DNA of 23,432 nucleotides from positions 1 to 23,432 of the forward strand of contig JALZUV010000172.1 of assembly GCA_023301245.1 (NCBI GenBank). The letters run 5' to 3'. The first letter of the stretch is position 1; each line of letters starts with the position of its first letter. The DNA comes from Rickettsiales bacterium. Lineage in GTDB: Bacteria > Pseudomonadota > Alphaproteobacteria > Rickettsiales > JALZUV01. The notes under the pieces were generated by a model that was not told the origin of the DNA, ran no database searches, and was given only the letters and a program-made list of their open reading frames with translations. Positions 1-6,885 of this stretch are shown here, in pieces. Made by a program: the position numbers and the translations under genes.

Positions 1-830
1 AGGGTGGTGAATAGACCAGTGCGTAATGGGTTTAGGCCGACATTATTTAATGTTACTTCTGAGTTAGGTGTGATGAGTGTTGCCACCATCGGGAAAGCCG
101 CCGAGGAGGGGTCGCCTGAAACGATAATCTCGCGGGATTTTTCGGCAACCTGTTGCTGGCCTTCAAGTGTTATCTTGCGTCCACCTGTTGAGGTTTCGGT
201 TACGTCACAGTTCCAGCCGAAAAAGTTGAACATTTTTTCCGAATGGTCGCGGCTGGGCGTAGGTTCAATCACGGTGGTGGTGCCTGCGGTGTTTAATCCT
301 GCTAGTAAAATAGCCGACTTCACCTGAGCGGAGGCTACGGGTAGCGTATATTCAATCGGCGTGAGTGCGCCGCCAGTGACAGCCATGGGCAGGGTGTTGT
401 TCTCGCTCGCGGTGAATTTTGCGCGCATTTGGCTTAAGGGTTCCGTCACGCGTTTCATGGGGCGCTTGCGTAACGACCTGTCGCCTGTGAAAAAACTGGT
501 GAAATCGTAAGCGGCAATTAAGCCCATTAATAAACGGGCGCTCGTGCCGCTATTGCCGCAATCAATCACATCGGTGCTGGCGGATAATCCGCCGAGGCCT
601 TTGCCTTGCACCACGTAACTATCGTCTTTTTTCTCGATATTGATGCCCCATTTTTGCAAGGCGCTGGCGGTCGCCATTACATCTTGGCTCTCTAGCAGGC
701 CTTTGATGGTGGTGGTTCCACGTGCGTGGCTAGCAAAAATTAAACTGCGGTGCGAGATAGATTTATCGCCGGCTATCAAGCAGTCGCCTTTTAGGGCGCT
801 GGCTTTAAGTTTTAGGTGGGTCGAGTTCAT
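1..830 (-). CDS. aroA: 3-phosphoshikimate 1-carboxyvinyltransferase (EPSP synthase), C-terminus beyond window
   Basis: Catalyses enolpyruvyl transfer from PEP to shikimate-3-phosphate in aromatic amino acid synthesis, in the cytoplasm. I translated the minus strand from the ATG at 828-830; 276 codons are present and the frame is open to the window edge, so the C-terminal part is missing. Motifs seen in order: GDKSISHRS near residue 21, a GNSGTSARLLMG phosphate-binding segment, the KRPM segment, SAQVKSA, SRDHSEKM and GDPSSAAFP. GDK, SAQxK and RxHxE are hallmarks of class II (CP4-like) enzymes. The fourth class II motif, NxTR, reads NPLR here. The glycine usual in glyphosate-sensitive enzymes is kept in the GNSGT loop, whereas CP4 has alanine. 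No Shine-Dalgarno precedes the ATG. The gene is divergent from the AsmA-family gene across 79 bases. Confidence 0.95.
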   Translation of the reverse strand, partial: MNSTHLKLKASALKGDCLIAGDKSISHRSLIFASHARGTTTIKGLLESQDVMATASALQKWGINIEKKDDSYVVQGKGLGGLSASTDVIDCGNSGTSARLLMGLIAAYDFTSFFTGDRSLRKRPMKRVTEPLSQMRAKFTASENNTLPMAVTGGALTPIEYTLPVASAQVKSAILLAGLNTAGTTTVIEPTPSRDHSEKMFNFFGWNCDVTETSTGGRKITLEGQQQVAEKSREIIVSGDPSSAAFPMVATLITPNSEVTLNNVGLNPLRTGLFTT

Positions 831-870
831 GGTGCAAGTTATGATAGTTTGTGCAATTACAATCAAGCAT

Positions 871-898
871 TTGCTTAGGCAGCGCTTATCTTTATAAG
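871..898 (+). promoter_or_regulatory. Candidate sigma-70-type promoter for the AsmA-family operon
   Basis: TTGCTT at 871-876 and TATAAG at 893-898 are separated by 16 bases. Transcription would begin near 905, leaving only about five bases before the ATG at 910, and no Shine-Dalgarno is visible. The mRNA would be nearly leaderless. This is pattern matching by eye only. Confidence 0.35.
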
Positions 899-909
899 TC
901 TAATTTCAA

Positions 910-3651
910 ATGGAAAAAATAACGTTAAATTTACCAAGTAAAAAACTGCTCGTGATTGCGGTCGGCGCGCTGCTGGCTATTTATTTACTATGGTATGGGC
1001 TGATGGCCATGATGTTTTCTGCCGCCGATATGCGGACGAAAACTTTAGCCGCCCTGTCGCAACATTTGGGCGTTGAGGTCACAGCGATTAAGCAGCAGCA
1101 GTTTTCGCTCATGCCCTTTCCGAAATTGACGTTAAATAGTGTGCAGGTGAAAAATCATCCGAAAGCACGTTACCCAAGCTTGTTAACCGCCCGTGGGATG
1201 GAAATTCATCCCACTTTAGGTTCAATCTTTGGCGAGTTAGTCGTGGCGGTGACACTCTATGGACCCAAGCTTGAATTTGAAACGTTCGCCGATAAAACTC
1301 ATAGTTGGCAAATGGATGTAGCTGATAAAGCGGCACCTCAAGAGATTGCATTGCTGCAAAATATTCATTTTGAAGATACGCAGCTGCATTATGCAAACCC
1401 CACGATTAATCGTGATGTGACGATTGATGATTTGAGTTTCTCATTGCAATTTGATTCGGCGCAAGCATATACGGCGCAGGGTAAATTTAAACTCGCCCGA
1501 GATGTTTTTCAATTCGCCGCGCAAGTCAGTGGCGATGGTACGCGCGATTTAACCGTGGGAAACAGCAGCTCAACCTATAAGCTAGCGGGCAAATGGGATG
1601 AAGCTGCTGAAAGTTTCATCGGTAAGCAGACATTAAAGAGCAAAGATATTGGCCAACTATTAGAAGTGTTTTTAATAGCAGGCGAACAAGCCCCTCAATT
1701 GGCCGCTGATAGTAGCACGCATGTGCCCGCTAATTTCGCGAGTGACGTTAAGCTTAAAGGAAAGCGCATTACTCTTAGTAACGTGGCACTAGACGGCCAG
1801 CTGGCAGAAGGCGGTGGCCAAGCGCTCATTCTGCTAAACTCTACGCCACAAGTGAGTGCGCAGTTAGATTTGAAAAAATTCTCGCTTGCGAAACTAGAAT
1901 CGCGCAAGGTGTTTGAAGAGTTTATTAGCCAATCTGCGAAGGCGGGCGAAAATGAATATAGAGTAAGCTTGGCAGATAATCGAAATTCATCGCTGCCTAA
2001 AGGCTTGAATTTCACCTTATCGCTCAAAAGTGATCAGGCTAAATTTCAATCGCTGGATGTTTCTTCTCTGCAATTGGCGGCAAAGCTAAGTGATGGCAGT
2101 ATTGATATTGCACAATTTAGCGGCAAGCTTGCACAAGCGGGGCAGTTTATTGTTAAGGGAAAAGTTGAAGGCAGTTACGATGGTTTGGCCTTTAAGGGAG
2201 TTGCCGATGTGGCGGGTAAAGAATTCGCAGCAATTTTCCAACCTTTACTAGAAGGTGAAGAATCGAAAATTTTAACTCTGCCAGAGCATTTCAAGCGTTT
2301 TCGCGGTAAGGCTAATTTATATGTTAACCCATCAGTGTTGCGCCTATCTGAGGTGGCGATGCGAATTGAGGCAATGCAAATTCGTGGAACAGTTGTGCGA
2401 CAAAATGTGGCTAATGCAACAAAGTACGAAGGTGCCTTTCGACTGGAAAATATCGATATTGATAGCTTTAATGCAGAAAATTCCACCGCTGCTGATGAAG
2501 AGAAACTTTTCGATAAAGAGGCGCTCTTTACCTCGCTTAAGCAGTTGATTCATAACTCGGGCAATAATCGGTATAATTTTAAGCTCAATTTTGTTGATGC
2601 GGTACTTAATGGTAATAAGCTTGCCAATGCTGATGTTCGGCTGCTGTTAAACCGCCAATTTATTGGGTTAGAGGAAATGGCGATTCCTTATAATAAAACG
2701 CTGATTCGTGGCAATGTTAGAACAGAGTTTTTGAAAGACAGACCGAAAATCGATGCGAATATTGTGGTCGATCGTTTGGATACTGAAAGTTTCTTTGGTA
2801 AGACTTTTGCAGACAGCCCCTCCATGTGGCGCGATGAAAATGGTCAATGGTCGCATAAAGAATTCAATATTTTATGGCTGGGTGAAGCCGATATAAACCT
2901 CACATTGAAAGCGGGAGAGTTTAAACATGCTGAATATGAACTCAGCAATGTAGATGGTATTTTCAAAATTCAAGATGGCGAATTTAACGTGCCAAAATTT
3001 AAAGCTAATGTATGGGGTGGCTTATTGGACGGGCGAGGTAAAATGCTAATTGCCAAGCTGCCAACTTTTAATGCGAATATTAGATTGAGCGGTTTTGATT
3101 TTTCTAAATTACATAATACGACCGATTTATTCTCTAACCTTTATGGTGCGGCGAATATTACAAGCGAGATTTCGACAACGGGTGTTAACCCACATTCGGC
3201 GATTAAGAATATGAAGGGCACGATGTCTTTTGCTGGCAGCGGCTTGAAAGTAAAAGGCTTTAACTTGGCGAATATGGTGCGCGCGGCCAATGCGGTACGT
3301 ACGGTAAGAGATATTGAGAAACTGGTAACCTATGCAAATCGTGGCGGTGAAACGAAAATTACGACCGTGCAAGGTAACATGAATATTGATAATGGGCTGG
3401 TTCGCACGCCAAGGATGCAAATTTCAACGCCTGTTGGCAGTGGCTCTATTAAAGGGCAAATCAACCTGATTGATTGGGATGTGAATGTGGGTATATCCAT
3501 CTCCCTAAGCGCCTTACAGCGTGAAAACCCGCCAAATATTCGCCTGTTATTTGTGGGGCCACTCCAAGAGGTGGGGCGCAGCTTAGACACGCAGTCATTA
3601 GAATCTTTCATCGCAAAGCAGGCTGCGGAACGCTTATTGGTGAATCCTTAA
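910..3651 (+). CDS. AsmA family protein, envelope lipid-transport/assembly type
   Basis: A 913-residue protein with one N-terminal membrane anchor (about residues 13-36) and a long periplasmic region of repeating beta-strand character, the build of AsmA/TamB-superfamily proteins. These are thought to bridge the periplasm and influence outer-membrane lipid or protein homeostasis. The C-terminal 150 residues are the most typical part: GTMSFAGSGLKVKGFNLANM, then a segment on helices and threonine-rich strands, then GSGSIKGQINL and a final IRLLFVGPL strand, matching the AsmA C-terminal domain pattern. The length is usual for larger alphaproteobacterial members. The ATG at 910 gives the membrane anchor directly. 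The next gene starts 27 bases downstream, so the three plus-strand genes to 5660 probably form one transcript. Which of the several AsmA paralogues this corresponds to cannot be told. Confidence 0.85.
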   Translation: MEKITLNLPSKKLLVIAVGALLAIYLLWYGLMAMMFSAADMRTKTLAALSQHLGVEVTAIKQQQFSLMPFPKLTLNSVQVKNHPKARYPSLLTARGMEIHPTLGSIFGELVVAVTLYGPKLEFETFADKTHSWQMDVADKAAPQEIALLQNIHFEDTQLHYANPTINRDVTIDDLSFSLQFDSAQAYTAQGKFKLARDVFQFAAQVSGDGTRDLTVGNSSSTYKLAGKWDEAAESFIGKQTLKSKDIGQLLEVFLIAGEQAPQLAADSSTHVPANFASDVKLKGKRITLSNVALDGQLAEGGGQALILLNSTPQVSAQLDLKKFSLAKLESRKVFEEFISQSAKAGENEYRVSLADNRNSSLPKGLNFTLSLKSDQAKFQSLDVSSLQLAAKLSDGSIDIAQFSGKLAQAGQFIVKGKVEGSYDGLAFKGVADVAGKEFAAIFQPLLEGEESKILTLPEHFKRFRGKANLYVNPSVLRLSEVAMRIEAMQIRGTVVRQNVANATKYEGAFRLENIDIDSFNAENSTAADEEKLFDKEALFTSLKQLIHNSGNNRYNFKLNFVDAVLNGNKLANADVRLLLNRQFIGLEEMAIPYNKTLIRGNVRTEFLKDRPKIDANIVVDRLDTESFFGKTFADSPSMWRDENGQWSHKEFNILWLGEADINLTLKAGEFKHAEYELSNVDGIFKIQDGEFNVPKFKANVWGGLLDGRGKMLIAKLPTFNANIRLSGFDFSKLHNTTDLFSNLYGAANITSEISTTGVNPHSAIKNMKGTMSFAGSGLKVKGFNLANMVRAANAVRTVRDIEKLVTYANRGGETKITTVQGNMNIDNGLVRTPRMQISTPVGSGSIKGQINLIDWDVNVGISISLSALQRENPPNIRLLFVGPLQEVGRSLDTQSLESFIAKQAAERLLVNP

Positions 3652-3678
3652 CCATTTTGCTTTATGAATTAGGATAGA

Positions 3679-4902
3679 ATGTTTACTGCGACCAAAGATG
3701 CTGAAATTAAACTGACCGACCTTGCTGAAAGTGTCGAGCACGAAGCTAATCAATGGCGCGCGCTTTATTTTCACTTCTCGCAACTGCAAGAGCATTACCG
3801 CAGTAACTACCAAATTAAAATTGCCGTTAACTTAATCATGGATTTGCTACGCGAAAACCAAGGTGGAATTTTCGTGATGGAAGATTTCGCGTTGGTAGTC
3901 GCCGCCAAAGGCATGAGCAAAGTGCAGATTGATAAGGTAGTCTTCCAGCTTCGCTACTTATTTGCCGATGACCCGTTGGCTTATGGCATAGAAGGCGAAG
4001 AGAACCCCGCCTTTTGCGATACTTATGATTTAAGTAAACACTATCCTGAATTTTCGATAATGGTGAAAGCCTGCATGAATCGCAAAATTCGTACCCAGCA
4101 AAAAGAACGCGATACACGCACTACGGAGGATACTCCTGCGGCTGCCGCTGATACGGGTTTTACCCCGCACATGCTGGCCAGTATTGAACGCGAATTAGAA
4201 AGAGCTGATTTGAGCAACCTGTTGCGCCGTCAGCCCATCTGCGCTGCGGTGCCTGATATGACCGTGCGTCAGGTTTATGATGAGTTCTATATTAATATTC
4301 AGCATTTACGCCAAATGTTGGGAACCGAAGCCAACCTTTTGGGTAATCGTTGCTTATTTAAATATCTGACCCAAGTGCTAGATTTACGCATGCTTGATAT
4401 GATTCGTCGTGGCACAGGGCGCTATCTCGAAAAACCCATCAGCTTAAATTTAAATATCGATACGCTGCTGTCGGATACGTTCCGTGAATTTGACGAGGCC
4501 ATTAAACCTTCGACCAAAGTTTCTATCGTTATTGAAATTCAGTTGGAAGATGTGTTTGGCGATATGGCAGCCTTTATGACCGCGCGCGATATGGTGCAAA
4601 AAATGGGTTATCGTATTTGTTTAGATGGCCTAACGCCGCTTACCTTCACGCAGGTTGACCGCAATAAGCTTGGGTTCGATTTAATGAAACTATTGTGGAA
4701 TGCGGATATGCCAGCTGAACTTGCCACATTAGAGAATCGTGATTTGGAAATTGCTGTGGCTAAATGTGGTGCAAACCGCGTTATTTTATGCCGCTGTGAT
4801 AACCGCGAGGCGGTTGATTATGGTCAGGCTTTAGGCATCTCTCTATTCCAAGGTCGCTTCCTAGATCAGTTGATTGACCCTACGGCTAAGATAGAAAACT
4901 AA
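3679..4902 (+). CDS. Protein with degenerate EAL-like C-terminal domain, probably non-catalytic
   Basis: 407 residues without signal peptide or membrane segment. Residues 1-150 are helical and unrecognised; 150-160 is an Ala/Thr-rich linker. Residues about 240-400 follow the layout of an EAL (c-di-GMP phosphodiesterase) domain. ISLNLNIDTLL corresponds to the usual lsvNls segment and SIVIEIQLED (283-291) to the E-L-T-E strand. MGYRICLDGLTP (309-320) matches the GyrIALDDFGTG loop, FDLMKLLW the DxiKiD strand, and ISLFQGRFLD (387-396) the QGYlf end. The catalytic second Asp of DDFG is Gly and other metal ligands are not apparent, so I infer a c-di-GMP-binding or protein-interaction role rather than hydrolysis. 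Its stop overlaps the next start by one base (TAATG), indicating translational coupling. The fold call rests on pattern alone. Confidence 0.6.
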   Translation: MFTATKDAEIKLTDLAESVEHEANQWRALYFHFSQLQEHYRSNYQIKIAVNLIMDLLRENQGGIFVMEDFALVVAAKGMSKVQIDKVVFQLRYLFADDPLAYGIEGEENPAFCDTYDLSKHYPEFSIMVKACMNRKIRTQQKERDTRTTEDTPAAAADTGFTPHMLASIERELERADLSNLLRRQPICAAVPDMTVRQVYDEFYINIQHLRQMLGTEANLLGNRCLFKYLTQVLDLRMLDMIRRGTGRYLEKPISLNLNIDTLLSDTFREFDEAIKPSTKVSIVIEIQLEDVFGDMAAFMTARDMVQKMGYRICLDGLTPLTFTQVDRNKLGFDLMKLLWNADMPAELATLENRDLEIAVAKCGANRVILCRCDNREAVDYGQALGISLFQGRFLDQLIDPTAKIEN

Positions 4903-5660
4903 TGCTAGAAATTCCTGCATTTTCTGCCGCGCCTTTATGGTATGCGGGTTTAATTTGGGCGATGGCAATGGGCTGGGCAGCCTCTAGTTATGCGAGTAAT
5001 TTTTCCTATCGTATGCCACGTAACGAAACACCCTTTGGCCGCGAGCCTTATTGTGGCGATTGCGATAATAAGCTGACACCTAAAGATTTATTTCCCATAT
5101 TTTCATATGCGTTAACAGGCGGAAAATGCCGCCATTGTGGCGCGCAAGTGCCCTATAGCTACTTTATATTAGAGCTGCTTTATATGCCTTATGTTGGCTT
5201 ATGTTATGCCGCCTTTGGCTTTGGCGATATGTTTGTTCTGATGGCATTGCTCGGCATGATATTGCAAATATCGGCAATGATGGCATGGGATGATAATTAT
5301 GTTTCTTCTACCTTAACACTCATCTTACTAATGGGCGGATTACTGTTTGGCCTGTTGCAAGGTGGGCTGTTATTAGACGGATTAATTGCGGTATTTTTCG
5401 GCCTATTTGGCGCCATAATATTACATGCATTAATGAGCCGAAAGCCGCCAAGCAAAGATGTTTATAGTCTACCAAAATGGATATGGGTTATTGCCGCAAG
5501 CGCGCCTTGGCTAACGCTTTCAACGTTAGTATGGTTTATTCCAATGTGGTTAGGGTTAGTAATATTATGTGGGCTGAAAAATAAAACATTACCCACCTTA
5601 ATGGTAGCCGCACAAGCGCCTGCGTTACTCATTGCCATATGGGTGGGTTTATTAGCCTAA
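4902..5660 (+). CDS. Divergent prepilin-peptidase-like (A24/DiS_P_DiS) membrane protein
   Basis: 252 residues with roughly seven or eight hydrophobic segments, in the inner membrane. Residues 28-92 match the N-terminal cytoplasmic domain of type IV prepilin peptidases. There is SNFSYRMPR in place of NVVIYRLP, then two CxxC pairs (C51/C54 and C76/C79) around a DLFPIFSYALTGGKC segment, then YSYFILELLY. The peptidase half is divergent: D130/D131 follow a membrane segment where the first catalytic Asp is expected. The GxGD motif of the second Asp is reduced to SKDV at 184-187, keeping an Asp (D186) but losing the glycines. Either an unusual peptidase or a methyltransferase/scaffold remnant is possible. 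No pilin or pseudopilin gene is in view. It follows the EAL-like gene with a one-base overlap, and its stop overlaps the convergent gene's stop by four bases. Confidence 0.7.
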   Translation: MLEIPAFSAAPLWYAGLIWAMAMGWAASSYASNFSYRMPRNETPFGREPYCGDCDNKLTPKDLFPIFSYALTGGKCRHCGAQVPYSYFILELLYMPYVGLCYAAFGFGDMFVLMALLGMILQISAMMAWDDNYVSSTLTLILLMGGLLFGLLQGGLLLDGLIAVFFGLFGAIILHALMSRKPPSKDVYSLPKWIWVIAASAPWLTLSTLVWFIPMWLGLVILCGLKNKTLPTLMVAAQAPALLIAIWVGLLA

Positions 5661-6754
5661 ACTATGCCTTGGCCAGTCGATTGATTAGCTTGTTCGGCTT
5701 TAATTTTCCCAGTCCAGCTTTTGCCTTGGGCAATATTATTGCCCGCAAAAGCCGCTACTGCAATCACTGCGACGCCTAGAACACGTTTAAACCAATTGGG
5801 CTTTTTCGTTTCCTGTGTTTGGCCGGTTTCTTGGTCAAATTGCTGCTCGGTTTTGCTGCTTGTGGCGAGCATCGCGAGTCCCGCTGTGGTCGCTAAAACT
5901 GCTGCTCCGCCTTTAACCGAAACAATATTCGTCATCGCATATTTCCCTGTTTTGGCAGTCTCGGGAGTTTCGACTTTTTCCGTTTCTTTGGTTGGCTCTG
6001 TTTTGGCAAGTGCCTTGCTGGCTTCGGCAATAGCTTTATCTGCTTGTTCCAAAATATCGGCAGGGATACCAGTTGGAATATTTTCAGAAGTGCGCTCTTC
6101 GGTAGGGGGGATAGTCTCCTTCACTATGATGGCATCTTCAATTTCAGCTTTAGGTAATTTAACTTTACTCGCTTCTTCAGGCGACATTGGTAGAAGGGTG
6201 GCCACCTCAATCACAGGTTCTTCAACTTCAGGTTCTTCAATCTCAGCTTCTTCAACTTCAGGCTCTGGCGCATGTAGGGGGTGAATATGCTGCGCTTCTT
6301 TTTCTGGCTCTACAGAGGGTGGCATATCATCATGTGTTTCAATTTGAAAATGCGACTGTTGAATGTTCGTATCCGCAAAATGTTGGTTCACAATACGGTG
6401 CATGTTAAAGCGCTGTTCTTTGGTAATGGTTTGGCCTTCAGAGAAAACCTCGGTTTCGTTGAAAACGTCGGCTTCAGCAATCGCTTCACTAACGGCCTCA
6501 TAGCCCATTTTATAAAAATCATCACCTTCAGATTCGACCACTTTCTTGGCGATATTTCGCAACTGGTCTTGGCTAAGCTTGAGTGACCATCCATTTGCCT
6601 CAATAGGAGCGAATGCCTGTTCCAGCCCGCCTTCTGCAAAAGCAGCTAGAGTTTCAAACTCTGCATCTGTCACGCCGCCCTTACTGTCAAGCTTGGCCCT
6701 TAACTGGGTTGTTAATTCAGTTTTAAGGGCGGTATATAATTTGTTTTTTTCCAT
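5657..6754 (-). CDS. Unrecognised Glu-rich protein with C-terminal membrane segments
   Basis: 365 residues, not a family I recognise. Residues 1-145 look folded and helical, with many charged residues and conserved-looking aromatics. Residues 148-265 are acidic and low complexity, with a five-residue PEVEE/AEIEE/PEVEE/PVIEV repeat at 166-184 followed by Lys/Thr/Glu-rich stretches. Two hydrophobic segments follow, about 274-298 (Ala/Gly/Thr-rich) and 325-340, separated by a polar stretch, so the protein is probably anchored by its C-terminal end. There is no signal peptide. The ATG at 6752-6754 has no Shine-Dalgarno, but TATAAT lies six bases upstream, so a leaderless mRNA is likely. It is divergent from the type I exporter genes, sharing their upstream region, which makes a functional link possible but unproven. 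Confidence 0.7.
   Translation of the reverse strand: MEKNKLYTALKTELTTQLRAKLDSKGGVTDAEFETLAAFAEGGLEQAFAPIEANGWSLKLSQDQLRNIAKKVVESEGDDFYKMGYEAVSEAIAEADVFNETEVFSEGQTITKEQRFNMHRIVNQHFADTNIQQSHFQIETHDDMPPSVEPEKEAQHIHPLHAPEPEVEEAEIEEPEVEEPVIEVATLLPMSPEEASKVKLPKAEIEDAIIVKETIPPTEERTSENIPTGIPADILEQADKAIAEASKALAKTEPTKETEKVETPETAKTGKYAMTNIVSVKGGAAVLATTAGLAMLATSSKTEQQFDQETGQTQETKKPNWFKRVLGVAVIAVAAFAGNNIAQGKSWTGKIKAEQANQSTGQGIV
6214..6267 (-). repeat. 15-base tandem repeat encoding Glu-rich pentapeptides
   Basis: About three and a half imperfect copies of a 15-base unit (plus-strand form CAGGTTCTTCAACTT, with copies starting at 6214, 6229, 6244 and 6259) lie in frame in the Glu-rich gene. They encode PEVEE-type pentapeptides. 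Slippage here would change repeat number without breaking the frame. Confidence 0.8.
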
Positions 6755-6760
6755 AGTTTA

Positions 6761-6766
6761 ATTATA
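6761..6766 (-). promoter_or_regulatory. -10 element for a probable leaderless mRNA of the Glu-rich protein gene
   Basis: Read on the minus strand, TATAAT is followed by TAAACT and then the ATG. With usual spacing, transcription would start at or within a base of the A of the start codon. No convincing -35 is seen (ATCATT at 17-base spacing) and there is no Shine-Dalgarno. Confidence 0.45.
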
Positions 6767-6810
6767 GCCGCAGCTTGTTACAGAATGATGACATAGGTGC
6801 GACAGTATTT

Positions 6811-6875
6811 CTATGCATCCATAGGCTATAGCTTATAGGGCATTTTTAGCTTTCACTTGAGGCAAACTGCCCTAT
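6811..6875. promoter_or_regulatory. Palindrome-rich region upstream of the type I exporter genes
   Basis: Three dyads lie in 65 bases: CTATG-CATC-CATAG at 6811-6824, the palindrome GCTATAGC at 6825-6832, and a perfect 8-base inverted repeat ATAGGGCA (6835-6842) / TGCCCTAT (6868-6875) with a 25-base loop. They sit immediately before the exporter start. They could be operators or, for the last pair, an RNA hairpin in the leader that partly encloses the GAGG sequence at 6859-6862. The binding protein is unknown. Confidence 0.4.
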
Positions 6876-6885
6876 CTTGAGGGTT

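Noticed and set aside
5721..6284. 187-codon plus-strand open frame opposite the Glu-rich gene
   Set aside because: It is an antisense frame with Ser/Ala-rich shadow composition, and the minus-strand frame is longer with domain-like structure.
6799..6835. A second OxyR box before the type I exporter, because of repeated ATAG/CTAT motifs
   Set aside because: Only one 15-base unit reaches 7 of 10 matches and no second unit lies at the required seven-base spacing.
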